Part shown: piece by piece, positions 1 through 7,360 of the stretch | Numbering within the stretch: the stretch's first letter is position 1 | How the letters are laid out: each line of letters begins with the position of its first letter | Assembly (NCBI GenBank): GCA_002478115.1 | Contig: DLMH01000016.1 | Coordinates: forward strand, 2,826 to 12,268 | Direction: 5' to 3' | Length of the DNA: 9,443 bases | DNA from: Candidatus Acidiferrum typicum | Lineage (GTDB): Bacteria > Acidobacteriota > Terriglobia > Acidiferrales > UBA7541 | Program-made: the position numbers and the translations under genes | Notes under the pieces: generated by a model | What the model was told of the DNA's origin: nothing | What the model saw: the letters and a program-made list of their open reading frames with translations, nothing else | The model's database searches: none

Positions 1-188
1 TAACTAGATTCCTCGACTATGCCGCTGCGGGCATGGGTTGTTGTCTGCAATTGTGCAGTGGTTCGTAGACTTCTCCGCTGACCTACAACCGATGCAGCAA
101 GGCTGTTAACTTTCGTGCTGTCGCAATCACGGCTCGTTTCTTCCCATTCTTTCCACCCCGCTCCGCCAGTTTCGATCCCCAACGCGAC

Positions 189-222
189 AAAAAATTGCGG
201 GCTGTCGATGAGAGCAGCCCGC
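189..222 (-). terminator. Rho-independent terminator of the S53 peptidase gene
   Basis: Read on the minus strand, an 8-bp perfect GC-rich stem (arms 215-222 and 197-204, GCGGGCTG pairing with CAGCCCGC) with a 10-nt loop is followed by AATTTTTT (196-189). It lies about 40 bp past the peptidase stop codon, where an intrinsic terminator is expected. The stem is perfect and the T-run immediate, so confidence is high. Confidence 0.87.
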
Positions 223-260
223 TAACTTTCAACCCTCCGGATGTTACCAGTTTTACGGCA

Positions 261-2333
261 TCAGTGAGAAGCGGTTGCGGCCGCGGCCACTGCTTGGACG
301 AAGGGCAATCCGATGGGAGTGCCCACGCCCGTTACGTTATCCCACCCCGGCCCGGTAGTCAGTGAGGTGTCGGTGCCAAACGTGAAAATGTCCCAGCGAG
401 TCGACGAGGCGCTGTTGTACAGAGCGCTGATAAAGTTCTTGGTTTTTTCCAAGGGCTGCACCAGTGCATCCGCGGTTTCCAGTGCGGGAGGATTGGGAGG
501 GTTGAAGATAACCCCGGTTACGTTGTCCGGAGAACTGACGTCGGTAACGTCATAGAGAGCACCGGCGGGCAGGGTGTAGACGTACGTGGCTGCCTGGCCA
601 AGCGGCTTTCCGGCTGCCTGGTTCGCGATGGCCCATAGAGCCGAGAACATGGGGCAGGACAAACTGGTTCCGCCGTACACTTCAACGGCCTGCGGGTCAC
701 CGGGCACGGCATCGGGCGTTATGACGAGCTCGAACCCCGTCTCGGGATCGGCATCCATGGAGATGTCGGGCAGCTTGCGCCAACCTCCTGTCAAGCTTTT
801 CTGGAAGGAAGGCTTGTGCCAGAGGACGCTGGTTCCGCCACCAGCTCCGAAGATGAAACCAAATTCCAGAGGGGGAACGACCGGTGGATTTGGAGTAGGA
901 TCGGCAATACGGGTTTCGTTGAGGCCCCAGCCCGTCTGGAAATTCATCGTCTTATTTTTGTTCAAGAACAAGCTGGTGCCGCCGACTGCCGTCGCATAGG
1001 GCGAACTTGCCGGCATGGAAACGCTGGTGAAACCGATGGCGTCGGAGAAATCCCCATCATCGCCAGTAGCAAAATCTGCCGAAATACCGAGGGCCGCCGC
1101 CAACTCATTGATTGTGTTTTCAGCCGCCGAATCGGTAGGGTCATTGTAGGGCGGAACTTCCGGTCCTCCGTAGCTATTCGAAATCACGTTGCCTAACAAA
1201 TTCTCGGTTGCGTACAGAACGCCCTCGTCGAGATTAGTGTCGGTGTTGTCCGTGGTCTCAATTAGCACGATATCGGCTTGCGGCGCGACCGCATGGGCCG
1301 TCTCTACGTCGAGGGTCGTTTCCGGATACCAGTCTGGGGCATAGCAACCTTCCGCTGGTGTGCAGGTCGACGTGCCACCCGCGGTGTAGATTTGGAAGTT
1401 CTTTGAAGTGAGGGCGGGCAAGTGGTTGAGCGTCGAGTAGGTGTTAGCGTCATCCACGATCGTAGGCGAACCGTAAGCATCGACGATCACGATGGTCTGA
1501 CCCTTTCCCCTCCATCCATTCTTGTAAACCTGCGGCAGCCCGTAAGCGGTCTGAATATCGGCGGCGTCGTAGCCGCAAGGGGGCAGATTTGGTGGACCGG
1601 AGGTGATGTCCGAACCAAAGCGATTACCGGCGTACGTCGCTGAGGGGAAGCCACCCCCCGTCGTAAACGTAACCGTTTCAGGGCTGCGGAAACATTGATC
1701 CGTGAAAAACAGACCATTCGGCCCGACTGAACTGAGTGGGACTCCCGCGAAAGGAGTGCCGGTATCAGGATCAATCGATTTCCTCGCGTACGATTTAAAG
1801 GTTCTGTCGGACAAACCCTGCACGGATGCTATAAGCGCACCGGCTGCTCCTTCCACCGTGGGCTTAGTGCTACTCACCCGGTGGATTTCTCCATTCACCT
1901 GATAGTGGTTGATCTGCACGTGGAAGGCATTCTGCACGTCGCCAATGCGGCCCTGGGCCCTGACGAAGTGATTATATTTGTCGGTCGACGAGATGCTTAA
2001 GTTGTGGCTTGCCAGGAAACTGCGCACGATCGCTGCATCCTGAGCTGTGGGTGCGAAGGCGGCCTTGTATTCCTCACGGGTGAGCCAGTGATGATAATTG
2101 GCGGAACTCGGCTCATACATCTGGCGAACCAACTCATCGAGAGCGGCTTTGTTGTGCTGATTGAGCCATACCGTCACGGTGATCAGCTTGGAAGGATCTT
2201 CCGGACCAAGATTCTGCGGAGAGGCGACTGCGCCCCTCGATTGAGAAAACATGGAACCTGCCAGCAAAGCCAGTAGGCAGACCGTTAGGGCCGGCTTGAT
2301 ACAAACCCACAGAGACTTCCTGAGAAACTTCAT
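261..2333 (-). CDS. Secreted pro-kumamolisin / sedolisin-family serine-carboxyl peptidase (S53)
   Basis: Predicted secreted endopeptidase of family S53 (subtilisin fold, Glu-Asp-Ser triad, usually active at acid pH). The 690-residue product starts with a basic n-region and hydrophobic signal peptide (about residues 1-35). A pro-kumamolisin activation domain follows (about 50-180), containing the typical YHHWLTREEY segment. The catalytic domain carries E338 and D342 (PETTLDVE), oxyanion-hole D425 (ATGDDGD) and nucleophile S557 (GGTSLSCP). Probable C-terminal calcium ligands are D595 and the GPGWD element ending at D665. All key residues are present, so it should be active after propeptide removal. 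The start is fixed by AAAGGAGA six bases or so upstream of ATG at 2333. The frame stays open 102 codons further upstream, but that stretch looks non-coding. It is probably monocistronic, with its own terminator. Such peptidases are abundant in Acidobacteriota and are assumed to scavenge extracellular protein. The assignment is firm; the substrate is unknown. Confidence 0.95.
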   Translation of the reverse strand: MKFLRKSLWVCIKPALTVCLLALLAGSMFSQSRGAVASPQNLGPEDPSKLITVTVWLNQHNKAALDELVRQMYEPSSANYHHWLTREEYKAAFAPTAQDAAIVRSFLASHNLSISSTDKYNHFVRAQGRIGDVQNAFHVQINHYQVNGEIHRVSSTKPTVEGAAGALIASVQGLSDRTFKSYARKSIDPDTGTPFAGVPLSSVGPNGLFFTDQCFRSPETVTFTTGGGFPSATYAGNRFGSDITSGPPNLPPCGYDAADIQTAYGLPQVYKNGWRGKGQTIVIVDAYGSPTIVDDANTYSTLNHLPALTSKNFQIYTAGGTSTCTPAEGCYAPDWYPETTLDVETAHAVAPQADIVLIETTDNTDTNLDEGVLYATENLLGNVISNSYGGPEVPPYNDPTDSAAENTINELAAALGISADFATGDDGDFSDAIGFTSVSMPASSPYATAVGGTSLFLNKNKTMNFQTGWGLNETRIADPTPNPPVVPPLEFGFIFGAGGGTSVLWHKPSFQKSLTGGWRKLPDISMDADPETGFELVITPDAVPGDPQAVEVYGGTSLSCPMFSALWAIANQAAGKPLGQAATYVYTLPAGALYDVTDVSSPDNVTGVIFNPPNPPALETADALVQPLEKTKNFISALYNSASSTRWDIFTFGTDTSLTTGPGWDNVTGVGTPIGLPFVQAVAAAATASH

Positions 2334-2886
2334 AACATCTCCTTTGGTACAGCGATGAAACAGCGTGTTAGTCATTACAGAAACTGGTGCCGGTAATTCG
2401 AAATCTGCTGGAACCCGATCTTCAGGACGGGGACAATCCGAACGCACTGACCGTCTTGCCCCTGCGCTCCACGTCGGACCAATGCATTTGAACTCTTTTT
2501 GTTTCCGGAATGGCGTCGATCGTGACTGCCCTCGCGAAGGCGCGCGGGAAGCCGTTTTCCGGGCGACAGAGAAAATGCTTCCCTCCCCCACCTGATGACA
2601 GCCAGTATCTTGCGCTCCAACGCGAGTGTCAAGTGCCACCGCGATAAAGTCGCTTTTAGAAGTGCAACAGATTGCATCTTTTGCGCAAATTACGCCGAAT
2701 ATCGGCGGCCCGACTGTCGCTCGCGATCAGTACTTTTCCACCCTGCGATCCTCGGCGCCGGCGGCGCGTGCAAACTGGACAAAGAGTCGGGGCACTGCGC
2801 CTTCCAAATGCCTTACAACTCGTCCTACACCTTCAACGAAGGCTTCAGCGTAAGTTCAATCCGACTGGCGGGCGATGGAATGTGAT
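2334..2886. other. Gene-free upstream region of the S53 peptidase
   Basis: Apart from the ribosome binding site at its left edge, I see no supported gene here. The open frames on both strands have no recognisable motifs, low-complexity Arg/Ser-rich translations and no ribosome binding sites. The peptidase promoter must lie here, but I cannot point to a convincing -35/-10 pair. The right edge is the presumed breakpoint of the IS110 remnant. Confidence 0.5.
2338..2345 (-). promoter_or_regulatory. Strong Shine-Dalgarno site deciding the S53 peptidase start
   Basis: Read on the minus strand the bases are AAAGGAGA, with AGGAG at 2343-2339, five bases before ATG at 2333. This selects the ATG that begins the signal peptide over the GTG/ATG codons of the longer open frame. 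Confidence 0.85.
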
Positions 2887-3204
2887 TGTATTGATCAGCG
2901 ACGTGCGCGCTCGCACCAGTCCTGCCCGGGCTCGAATGACCGTCAGATCCGCCTGTGCTTTTCGACTGCGGTGTTGTATCGGCCCCAGCAGATCCGGGTC
3001 GATTCTCGCCAGCCGAGCCAGGGTGCGGGCATCGAAGCGATCGTCCTTTCGACGGCTCTCTCCGATCAAACGCACATTCCGCGCGTGGGCCACGATCACT
3101 TCGTGCTCCAACTCACTCAACAGCCGGCTCACCCACGGCGAATGCATTCCGGTTTCCAGCGCGATCCGACTGCGCGGCATCCCGCCGAAGACTCTGGGCG
3201 CATT
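2887..3204 (-). pseudogene. IS110-family transposase remnant (N-terminal DEDD domain fragment)
   Basis: The minus-strand translation from about 3204 reads like the middle of the DEDD domain of IS110/IS492 transposases. It has RIALETGMHSPWVSRLL, then HEVIVAHARNVRLI, then the KDDRFDARTLARLAR element, then RARAGLVRARTSLINT. The Glu of ALETG and the Asp pair of DDRFDA are three of the four expected acidic residues. The first Asp block near the N-terminus is missing: an in-frame TGA lies about 90 bases upstream of the ATG at 3180, and the intervening codons do not match the family. Similarity stops after LINT (about 2887), where the family continues into a long linker and the Transposase_20 domain; here the frame runs only 13 more unrelated residues to a stop at 2845. 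With roughly 105 of about 330-400 residues left it cannot be functional. No terminal repeats were identified, as is usual for IS110. Confidence 0.85.
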
Positions 3205-3239
3205 CTTGCTTAAGCAGCCACGTGCGTGACCGGGCAGCC

Positions 3240-3257
3240 GCGTTCTGAGTGTAATCG
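3240..3257 (+). repeat. Left copy of an 18-bp imperfect inverted repeat
   Basis: Positions 3240-3257 (GCGTTCTGAGTGTAATCG) match the reverse complement of 4231-4248 at 17 of 18 positions. The pair brackets the hypothetical membrane protein gene. No target-site duplication is visible next to the arms, so a mobile-element origin is unproven. Confidence 0.5.
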
Positions 3258-3318
3258 CCTGCTTACGTCAGTTGTGCTGGGAACTCAGGGATCGTCGGTC
3301 GGGTCTAAACTAGTTCTG

Positions 3319-4176
3319 GTGATCGACAATCATTCACAAACCCGCCGTCGATTTCACGTCACTGTGCGCTTGGTGACGCGACTGGTCTTCGTGTTTATCG
3401 CTTGTAGCTGGCTACTCTTATACCTCGACTCGGTCTATCAGCGTCGGAGAGCAGAGTCCCTAGTTGCCGAACTAAAATCCCTTGACTTTGCGACGGCTGG
3501 CTTTCCTGATGTTCGGGACCTCACAATTCGCAATGGGGGTATGGCGATTCAGCGGGATTCACTACCACGGTTACCTGATTTCGGTACCCCGTTCCCACCG
3601 GACTTGCACGGAAACGTGAGTTTCAACAGGTCAGCGCCCAACTGCACACGGCAAGATTGCGCGTTTGAACTGTGGATCATGACTCCGCTGGCACGACTTC
3701 CGTTTCCGTTACAAGAGAGAACGGCAGAATTCTTTTACTCTGCTCTTCCTTATATCGGGGTGCGTTCGTGGGTTCTCTATGCGAGGTTTGAAGTTCGAAA
3801 CGGAAAGCTGGACAGAAGCCTTACGGCGGTCTCGGAACTTAGGGTCGATAGGTTAGGTTCCCGTCAGCGGCTGGTCCCTCTCGGATATGAAGTCGAGACT
3901 ACTGTGCGCGACTCGGCGAGTTTCGATCACGACTGTCACAATCAGGACTACCGCGTATACCTCGACCATGGTCACCCAGTAAAGCTCCCTCAAAATATGC
4001 TCATCACTTGTGTCTTGCAGGCTGCGGGGACACCCACGAAACGCGCATTTGATATTAATCTGCGTTGTCTCAGCGGGCTTTTTCTCAGTTGTAGGTTCGA
4101 CGAACTCGCACCATCGGCATGGGCTGACTATTCCGCAAAGGACGGCGGCACAGGCACTCGCAATCCGTACAGATAA
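3319..4176 (+). CDS. Hypothetical single-pass membrane-anchored protein
   Basis: I do not recognise a named family. From the GTG at 3319 the product is 285 residues: a short basic segment, one strongly hydrophobic helix (LVFVFIACSWLLLYL, about residues 20-36), a charged QRRRAESLVAELKSLDF stretch, and then a mostly polar domain predicted to lie outside the membrane. That domain holds six cysteines (two in NCTRQDC, then DHDC, ITC, RC and SC), an even number compatible with disulfides. The C-terminus is rich in Gly, Thr and Asn. The start is uncertain: the frame is open from GTG 3226, further GTGs occur at 3274 and 3364, and none has a clear ribosome binding site. I prefer 3319 because it places a short cytoplasmic tail before the helix. 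The gene lies just right of the IS110 remnant, is convergent with the acetyltransferase gene, and is bracketed by an imperfect 18-bp inverted repeat. Its function is unknown. Confidence 0.7.
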   Translation: MIDNHSQTRRRFHVTVRLVTRLVFVFIACSWLLLYLDSVYQRRRAESLVAELKSLDFATAGFPDVRDLTIRNGGMAIQRDSLPRLPDFGTPFPPDLHGNVSFNRSAPNCTRQDCAFELWIMTPLARLPFPLQERTAEFFYSALPYIGVRSWVLYARFEVRNGKLDRSLTAVSELRVDRLGSRQRLVPLGYEVETTVRDSASFDHDCHNQDYRVYLDHGHPVKLPQNMLITCVLQAAGTPTKRAFDINLRCLSGLFLSCRFDELAPSAWADYSAKDGGTGTRNPYR

Positions 4177-4230
4177 CCGGGATTAGATTGCTAAGAGCCG
4201 CGTGCCTCAACAATCGTTGGTGAAACACCC

Positions 4231-4248
4231 CGATTACACTCAAAACGC
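4231..4248 (-). repeat. Right copy of an 18-bp imperfect inverted repeat
   Basis: This is the reverse-complement partner of 3240-3257, with one mismatch (T for C at the sixth base). It lies 55 bp after the stop codon of the hypothetical membrane protein gene. Confidence 0.5.
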
Positions 4249-4299
4249 CCGCAGCTACGGTTCCGGGCCAGAAGTCGGCTTCGAGGACATCATCTCTCA

Positions 4300-4333
4300 A
4301 TCTCCCCGAAGCCCGTTTCTGGATCACTTCCGG
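4300..4333 (-). repeat. 34-bp dispersed repeat, copy 1
   Basis: Matches 5868-5901 at 31 of 34 positions in the same orientation, about 1.57 kb away. It sits 13 bp past the acetyltransferase stop codon on the minus strand. On that strand, in the frame reading PEVIQKRA, one of the three differences is synonymous. Weaker codon-level similarity (Arg-Ile-Val) continues to 4345. Confidence 0.75.
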
Positions 4334-4346
4334 TTTGACTATCCGC

Positions 4347-4814
4347 TCAGAAAGCGCCACCGAGCTTCTCTGGCAAAGATTTAGCCATCTCCAGCATGGC
4401 ATGGTGATACTTTTCGTGCGCGAACTCACGCGCAATCTGCCACCCCTGACTGAGATAGAATTTCACGGCAACCGCATTCGACCGAACGACGCGAAGGCAG
4501 CACTTCTGGTGACCACGAGCAGCTATCTCAGCTTCGCCCTGCGCGAGTAATCTGCTTCCAACACCTTGTCTGCGGTGCTCGCGAAATACCCACAGGTCGC
4601 TAACCCACTCCTGATTCGTTATGATCACGCCCACAATCTTTTCATCAGAAACTGCCACCCATGCCAACGGCCAATCCTCATCTTCGAACTTAAGGGGGAC
4701 GGGATTCGGAGCAAAAAGGTCCTTAAATGTTTCATTCGCCACTGTCTCTATCAGAGCCCGTACCGAGTTGTACTCGCTGGATTGCGGTCGCCGCATAACC
4801 ACTTCAATGGTCAT
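4347..4814 (-). CDS. GNAT-family N-acetyltransferase
   Basis: Predicted acetyl-CoA-dependent N-acyltransferase of the GNAT superfamily; the acceptor substrate cannot be inferred. The 155-residue product is a single GNAT domain. Motif A covers about residues 70-100: beta strand WVSDLWVF followed by the pyrophosphate-binding loop REHRRQGVGSRLL, which fits the Q/R-x-x-G-x-G/A consensus. Motif B (CLRVV..NAVAVKFYLSQGW, about 106-125) follows, with the usual Asn and the Tyr of the FY-x-x-x-GW element. The length is normal for a stand-alone GNAT protein. The start is either ATG 4814 or ATG 4796 (residue 7); neither has a strong ribosome binding site, and I keep the longer form. It lies 144 bp downstream of mtgA on the same strand, too far to assume co-transcription, and is convergent with the membrane protein gene on its left. 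The family call is firm. Confidence 0.9.
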   Translation of the reverse strand: MTIEVVMRRPQSSEYNSVRALIETVANETFKDLFAPNPVPLKFEDEDWPLAWVAVSDEKIVGVIITNQEWVSDLWVFREHRRQGVGSRLLAQGEAEIAARGHQKCCLRVVRSNAVAVKFYLSQGWQIAREFAHEKYHHAMLEMAKSLPEKLGGAF

Positions 4815-4842
4815 TCACGTATTTTAGTTGAGCGTCGGTGGC

Positions 4843-4862
4843 TTGCTCCCTGATTCGAGCAA
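4843..4862. repeat. Small inverted repeat between mtgA and the acetyltransferase gene
   Basis: TTGCTC (4843-4848) and GAGCAA (4857-4862) form a 6-bp perfect dyad with an 8-bp spacer, 29-48 bp upstream of the acetyltransferase start. It could be an operator-like site or a weak hairpin; no T-run follows on either strand, so it is not an obvious terminator. A dyad this short can occur by chance. Confidence 0.25.
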
Positions 4863-4958
4863 CTCTTCCCTAATGTTGTAAGGTAAGGTTTGCCGACCAT
4901 CCGGCCAAAACCCCGCGGAGAGACAATACGCACAGTATTGGTGAAATGCGGCGCGCGA

Positions 4959-5666
4959 TTACCAATTCATTTGGCGCATCCGCTCAAGGATGAGCACGCT
5001 GTAGTTATTCATGCGCTCGGGCCGTCGCTTCAGGGGAGCCGGTAGAATCGCGGCGAGCCGTGCCGCCTGTTCCCGGCCGATACTCCGAGCCGCCATTCCA
5101 TCGTAGTAACGACACGCCGACTCTGCACCATAAATACCAGGGCCCCATTCAACCACGTTGAGATAGATCTCTAGAATGCGCCGCTTGCCGAGGACGAATT
5201 CGGCTACCGGTACGAGTGTGAACTCCGCACCCTTCCGTAGAACCGAGCGGCCCGTTCCGAAAAATAGGTTCTTTACAAGTTGCTGCGTAATGGTGGAAGC
5301 TCCGCGAGTGCGACCGCCTTCCAAATCGTCTTCGGCCGCGATTTGGACCTCGTGCCAATCGAACCCGTGGTGCTGGTAGAAGCGCGCGTCCTCCGCGGCG
5401 ATTACAGCGTGCTGGAAATCGGGCGAGATTTGGCTGAGCGGAATGAACTTGTAGCGCTCGTGATACGGAGTGTGGTGAATCCAGGCCTGCAAGCGGCGCT
5501 GGATGTGCACTGCGGTTGTCGGTGGGTCGATCCACCGGGCGGCCACAAGGATCAGAGCGGCAAGCGACCAAAGAAGCGCCACGCCGATGACAAGCCATCG
5601 AATAAAGGACCGGAGAAAGCCCTTGCGAAGCGGCGTCTTGGGGTGTGTGTCTGGCTTTTCAGTCAC
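4959..5666 (-). CDS. mtgA: Monofunctional biosynthetic peptidoglycan glycosyltransferase MtgA
   Basis: Family GT51 enzyme that polymerises lipid II into glycan strands at the outer face of the inner membrane, without a transpeptidase domain. The 235-residue protein has a short basic cytoplasmic tail, one membrane helix (about residues 20-43) and a GT51 domain. Catalytic E92 lies in AAEDARFYQHHGFDW. The donor-site motif RGASTITQQLVKNLFF (121-136) is complete. The second catalytic Glu, E148, lies in RKGAEF, followed by KRRILEIYLNVVEWGPGIYG (161-180). Length and motif order match stand-alone MtgA and exclude a class A PBP. The start is GTG at 5666, because a TGA occurs in frame two codons upstream; the ribosome binding site is weak. 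Neighbouring genes are not cell-wall genes, so no operon is implied. All catalytic residues are intact. Confidence 0.95.
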   Translation of the reverse strand: MTEKPDTHPKTPLRKGFLRSFIRWLVIGVALLWSLAALILVAARWIDPPTTAVHIQRRLQAWIHHTPYHERYKFIPLSQISPDFQHAVIAAEDARFYQHHGFDWHEVQIAAEDDLEGGRTRGASTITQQLVKNLFFGTGRSVLRKGAEFTLVPVAEFVLGKRRILEIYLNVVEWGPGIYGAESACRYYDGMAARSIGREQAARLAAILPAPLKRRPERMNNYSVLILERMRQMNW

Positions 5667-6126
5667 ATTTCAGAATAATAGCCTGGGCTGGGTTGCCGCT
5701 TATGGTTGATCTTACGCGCGAACACGGGGGCCGGCGTTCCGCTCAGGCCACTCGGGCCAAAGCTACTCGGTCCCCAATGACCGACCCCGCTACAAATACA
5801 AAGTGGGATTATTATCGAGACGTCGGCTTGGGAAAAGTGTGTTGCTGCTGAATTCCGCTCCCGCCTGATCTCCTCCAAGCCCGTTTCTGGATAACTTCCG
5901 GGTAGCGGACGATACGGCCAGTGACACCGGTTCGGATTTGAGTGCTTCGCCAGTACCGGAGTGAACACGCCACAAATGGCCAAGACGACGGATAACTGGC
6001 AAACCTGAAAGTCATCCGAACATATTGTCAGTTTCTTGTTGGCCGACAACCCACTCGCGATACGGAGTCACCTATGTCGGTCTTGCTTGGCGAACACGCG
6101 GACTACATTCCTTCTTTGGTTGACGC
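5667..6126. other. Gene-free spacer between mtgA and the epimerase-like gene
   Basis: The 460-bp interval contains copy 2 of the 34-bp repeat but no gene I can support. Three overlapping minus-strand open frames exist, none with a ribosome binding site or a recognisable domain. The mtgA promoter is expected in the left part, but no convincing promoter was identified. Similarity with the 4300-4345 region suggests that part of this spacer is a decayed sequence that once had a relative there. Confidence 0.45.
5868..5901 (-). repeat. 34-bp dispersed repeat, copy 2
   Basis: Matches 4300-4333 at 31 of 34 positions in direct orientation. The minus strand reads YPEVIQKRA in the conserved frame. The codons just before it (to 5916) read Arg-Ile-Val-Arg-Tyr, against Arg-Ile-Val-Lys in copy 1: a one-codon length difference and third-position changes. 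This copy lies within the mtgA/epimerase spacer, about 225 bp past the epimerase-like gene's stop. Confidence 0.75.
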
Positions 6127-7146
6127 TTAGGAGCTGAGGGCTGCGTCCTCCGCCGGATAATTGAATTCATGAAACGTGGCCCCAGCGGGCGGATTGGCCT
6201 GTTCCCACACGATAGTGCGACGGATCGCCTCGTCTAGTGATACAAGCTCCGTAAACCCGAGCTCTGTGCGAATTCGTTCGGTATTGGCTACCAAATGCTG
6301 TGCAGCGTTTCCGGGCGCCAGCAAATGCTTTGGAGTGCGCTGGCTCGATAATAGAACGAATCTTCCGGACCAATTTGTCTGGGCCACGATCTTCTTCTGC
6401 CATTCAAGTTCCGTCACAGTGGATTCATCACATACATGATACGTACGCCCAAAGCCGCCCCGACCAGTGGCTGAGAGGGCGATTGCGTTTGCCACATTGT
6501 CGACATACCCTCGTGGTCCTCGCCAGGCGGCATGGCCCTCCGACAGGATGATGGCAGGCCTCTTGTCTATCACTCGCTTCACGACACCGTAAAGCCGGTG
6601 CAACGGATCACCGGGGCCATACACCATTGGCAGTCGAATAACCGTGTTGCGCGTGTCGGTGCACATGATCTCTCGTTCAACGGCGGCCTTGTTATAGCCA
6701 GGCGTCACCCACGTGAAGATGCTTTTCATTTTCTGGACTAGTTCAGGTGGGTACGTCTGGGGGACTGTGCGCAAGGGGGAATCCTCTGAGAGCGGCATCG
6801 GCTCCAACTCTCCTGGCTCGGTTCCGAGCATGACGCCCCACGCGCGGTAAACGTCCATACTGCTGATCGCAACTACGCGAGCACTCAAATCGCGCGCGAC
6901 GACGATCAGTTGTTGCGCCTGCTCGCCAGAACTGAGGACCATATCGATAATGACGTCAGGGGAAAATGCTCGGAACTCCTCCAGAGATTCCGGCAAGCGA
7001 TTGCGATCACCTTGGAGGTGCTCCGTCTGACGTGAACCGTCTTGGCGATTCCTATGAAATACGGCTACTCGGTGGCCACCTCCTATCAATTGACGAACCA
7101 ACGGCTTTCCGATGAAGCCATTTCCGCCGATGACAAGAATGCGCAT
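6127..7146 (-). CDS. NAD-dependent epimerase/dehydratase family protein (extended SDR-like)
   Basis: Predicted NAD(P)-binding Rossmann-fold protein of the extended short-chain dehydrogenase / sugar nucleotide epimerase superfamily; substrate unknown. The 339-residue product opens with strand MRILVIGGNGFIG, matching the GxxGxxG dinucleotide motif (residues 7-13). An Asp (LQGD, 47) and PDVIIDMV (63-70) follow. ISSMDVY (94-100) replaces the usual SS-S/T-x-x-Y element. After GYNKAAVERE (150-159) come RLPMVYGPGD (171-180) and RGYVDNVANAIALS (212-225), typical of this superfamily. The canonical Y-x-x-x-K catalytic pair is not obvious: the Tyr of YNKAAVE has Lys two residues on, not four. It may belong to an atypical-SDR branch, possibly one without standard oxidoreductase chemistry. 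I chose ATG 7146, which places the Rossmann strand at the N-terminus and has GGGGTGG about 7 bases upstream; an open frame reaches 7182. Confidence 0.88.
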   Translation of the reverse strand: MRILVIGGNGFIGKPLVRQLIGGGHRVAVFHRNRQDGSRQTEHLQGDRNRLPESLEEFRAFSPDVIIDMVLSSGEQAQQLIVVARDLSARVVAISSMDVYRAWGVMLGTEPGELEPMPLSEDSPLRTVPQTYPPELVQKMKSIFTWVTPGYNKAAVEREIMCTDTRNTVIRLPMVYGPGDPLHRLYGVVKRVIDKRPAIILSEGHAAWRGPRGYVDNVANAIALSATGRGGFGRTYHVCDESTVTELEWQKKIVAQTNWSGRFVLLSSQRTPKHLLAPGNAAQHLVANTERIRTELGFTELVSLDEAIRRTIVWEQANPPAGATFHEFNYPAEDAALSS

Positions 7147-7360
7147 AATGAGTCCACCCCAAAAAAGTCGCTCGCCAGACAAGAATGCTGCAAATTCGCT
7201 TGACGCAGCAGAATTCTTTTCGTGGGCGGTTACTCGCCCGCGTTCACGTGCTGTTTTATAAGTTCCCTTCGGACCCGCAAACGCCCAAGAAGTCCTCTTC
7301 TAGGAAGCACCACGCCTCGGCGGGGCATGAGTCGGAAACCGGATGTTTCCTTTCTGCGGC
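7147..7360. other. Gene-free region upstream of the epimerase-like gene
   Basis: I found no supported gene here on either strand. It must contain the promoter of the minus-strand epimerase-like gene, but no -10/-35 pair stands out. A plus-strand frame at 7185-7454 has no ribosome binding site and a composition unlike a protein, so it was discarded. Confidence 0.4.

Noticed and set aside
45..58. CTGCA-attg-TGCAG dyad near the left edge
   Set aside because: A 5-bp stem is expected by chance and it has no T-run or adjacent gene.
313..2276. Several plus-strand open frames opposite the peptidase gene
   Set aside because: They are antisense shadows of a well-supported S53 gene, with no ribosome binding sites and no recognisable domains.
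2334..2639. N-terminal extension of 102 codons on the S53 peptidase frame
   Set aside because: The signal peptide begins at ATG 2333, immediately after a strong Shine-Dalgarno; the extension is Arg/Ser-rich, without motifs, and would bury the signal peptide.
2595..2885. Plus-strand 96-codon frame between the peptidase and the IS110 remnant
   Set aside because: No ribosome binding site, no motif, and it ends at the presumed transposase breakpoint; treated as non-coding.
4085..4435. Minus-strand 116-codon frame overlapping both the membrane protein gene and the acetyltransferase gene
   Set aside because: It overlaps two better-supported genes and has no domain; only its PEVIQKRA segment is notable and is reported as a repeat.
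4924..4940. CAATAC / GTATTG inverted repeat about 20 bp past the mtgA stop
   Set aside because: Only a 6-bp AT-rich stem and no T-run on the minus strand; too weak to call a terminator.
5663..6049. Minus-strand 128-codon frame in the mtgA upstream region
   Set aside because: No ribosome binding site or recognisable domain; low-complexity Pro/Gly/Ser stretch; two other minus-strand frames overlap the same interval without being more convincing.
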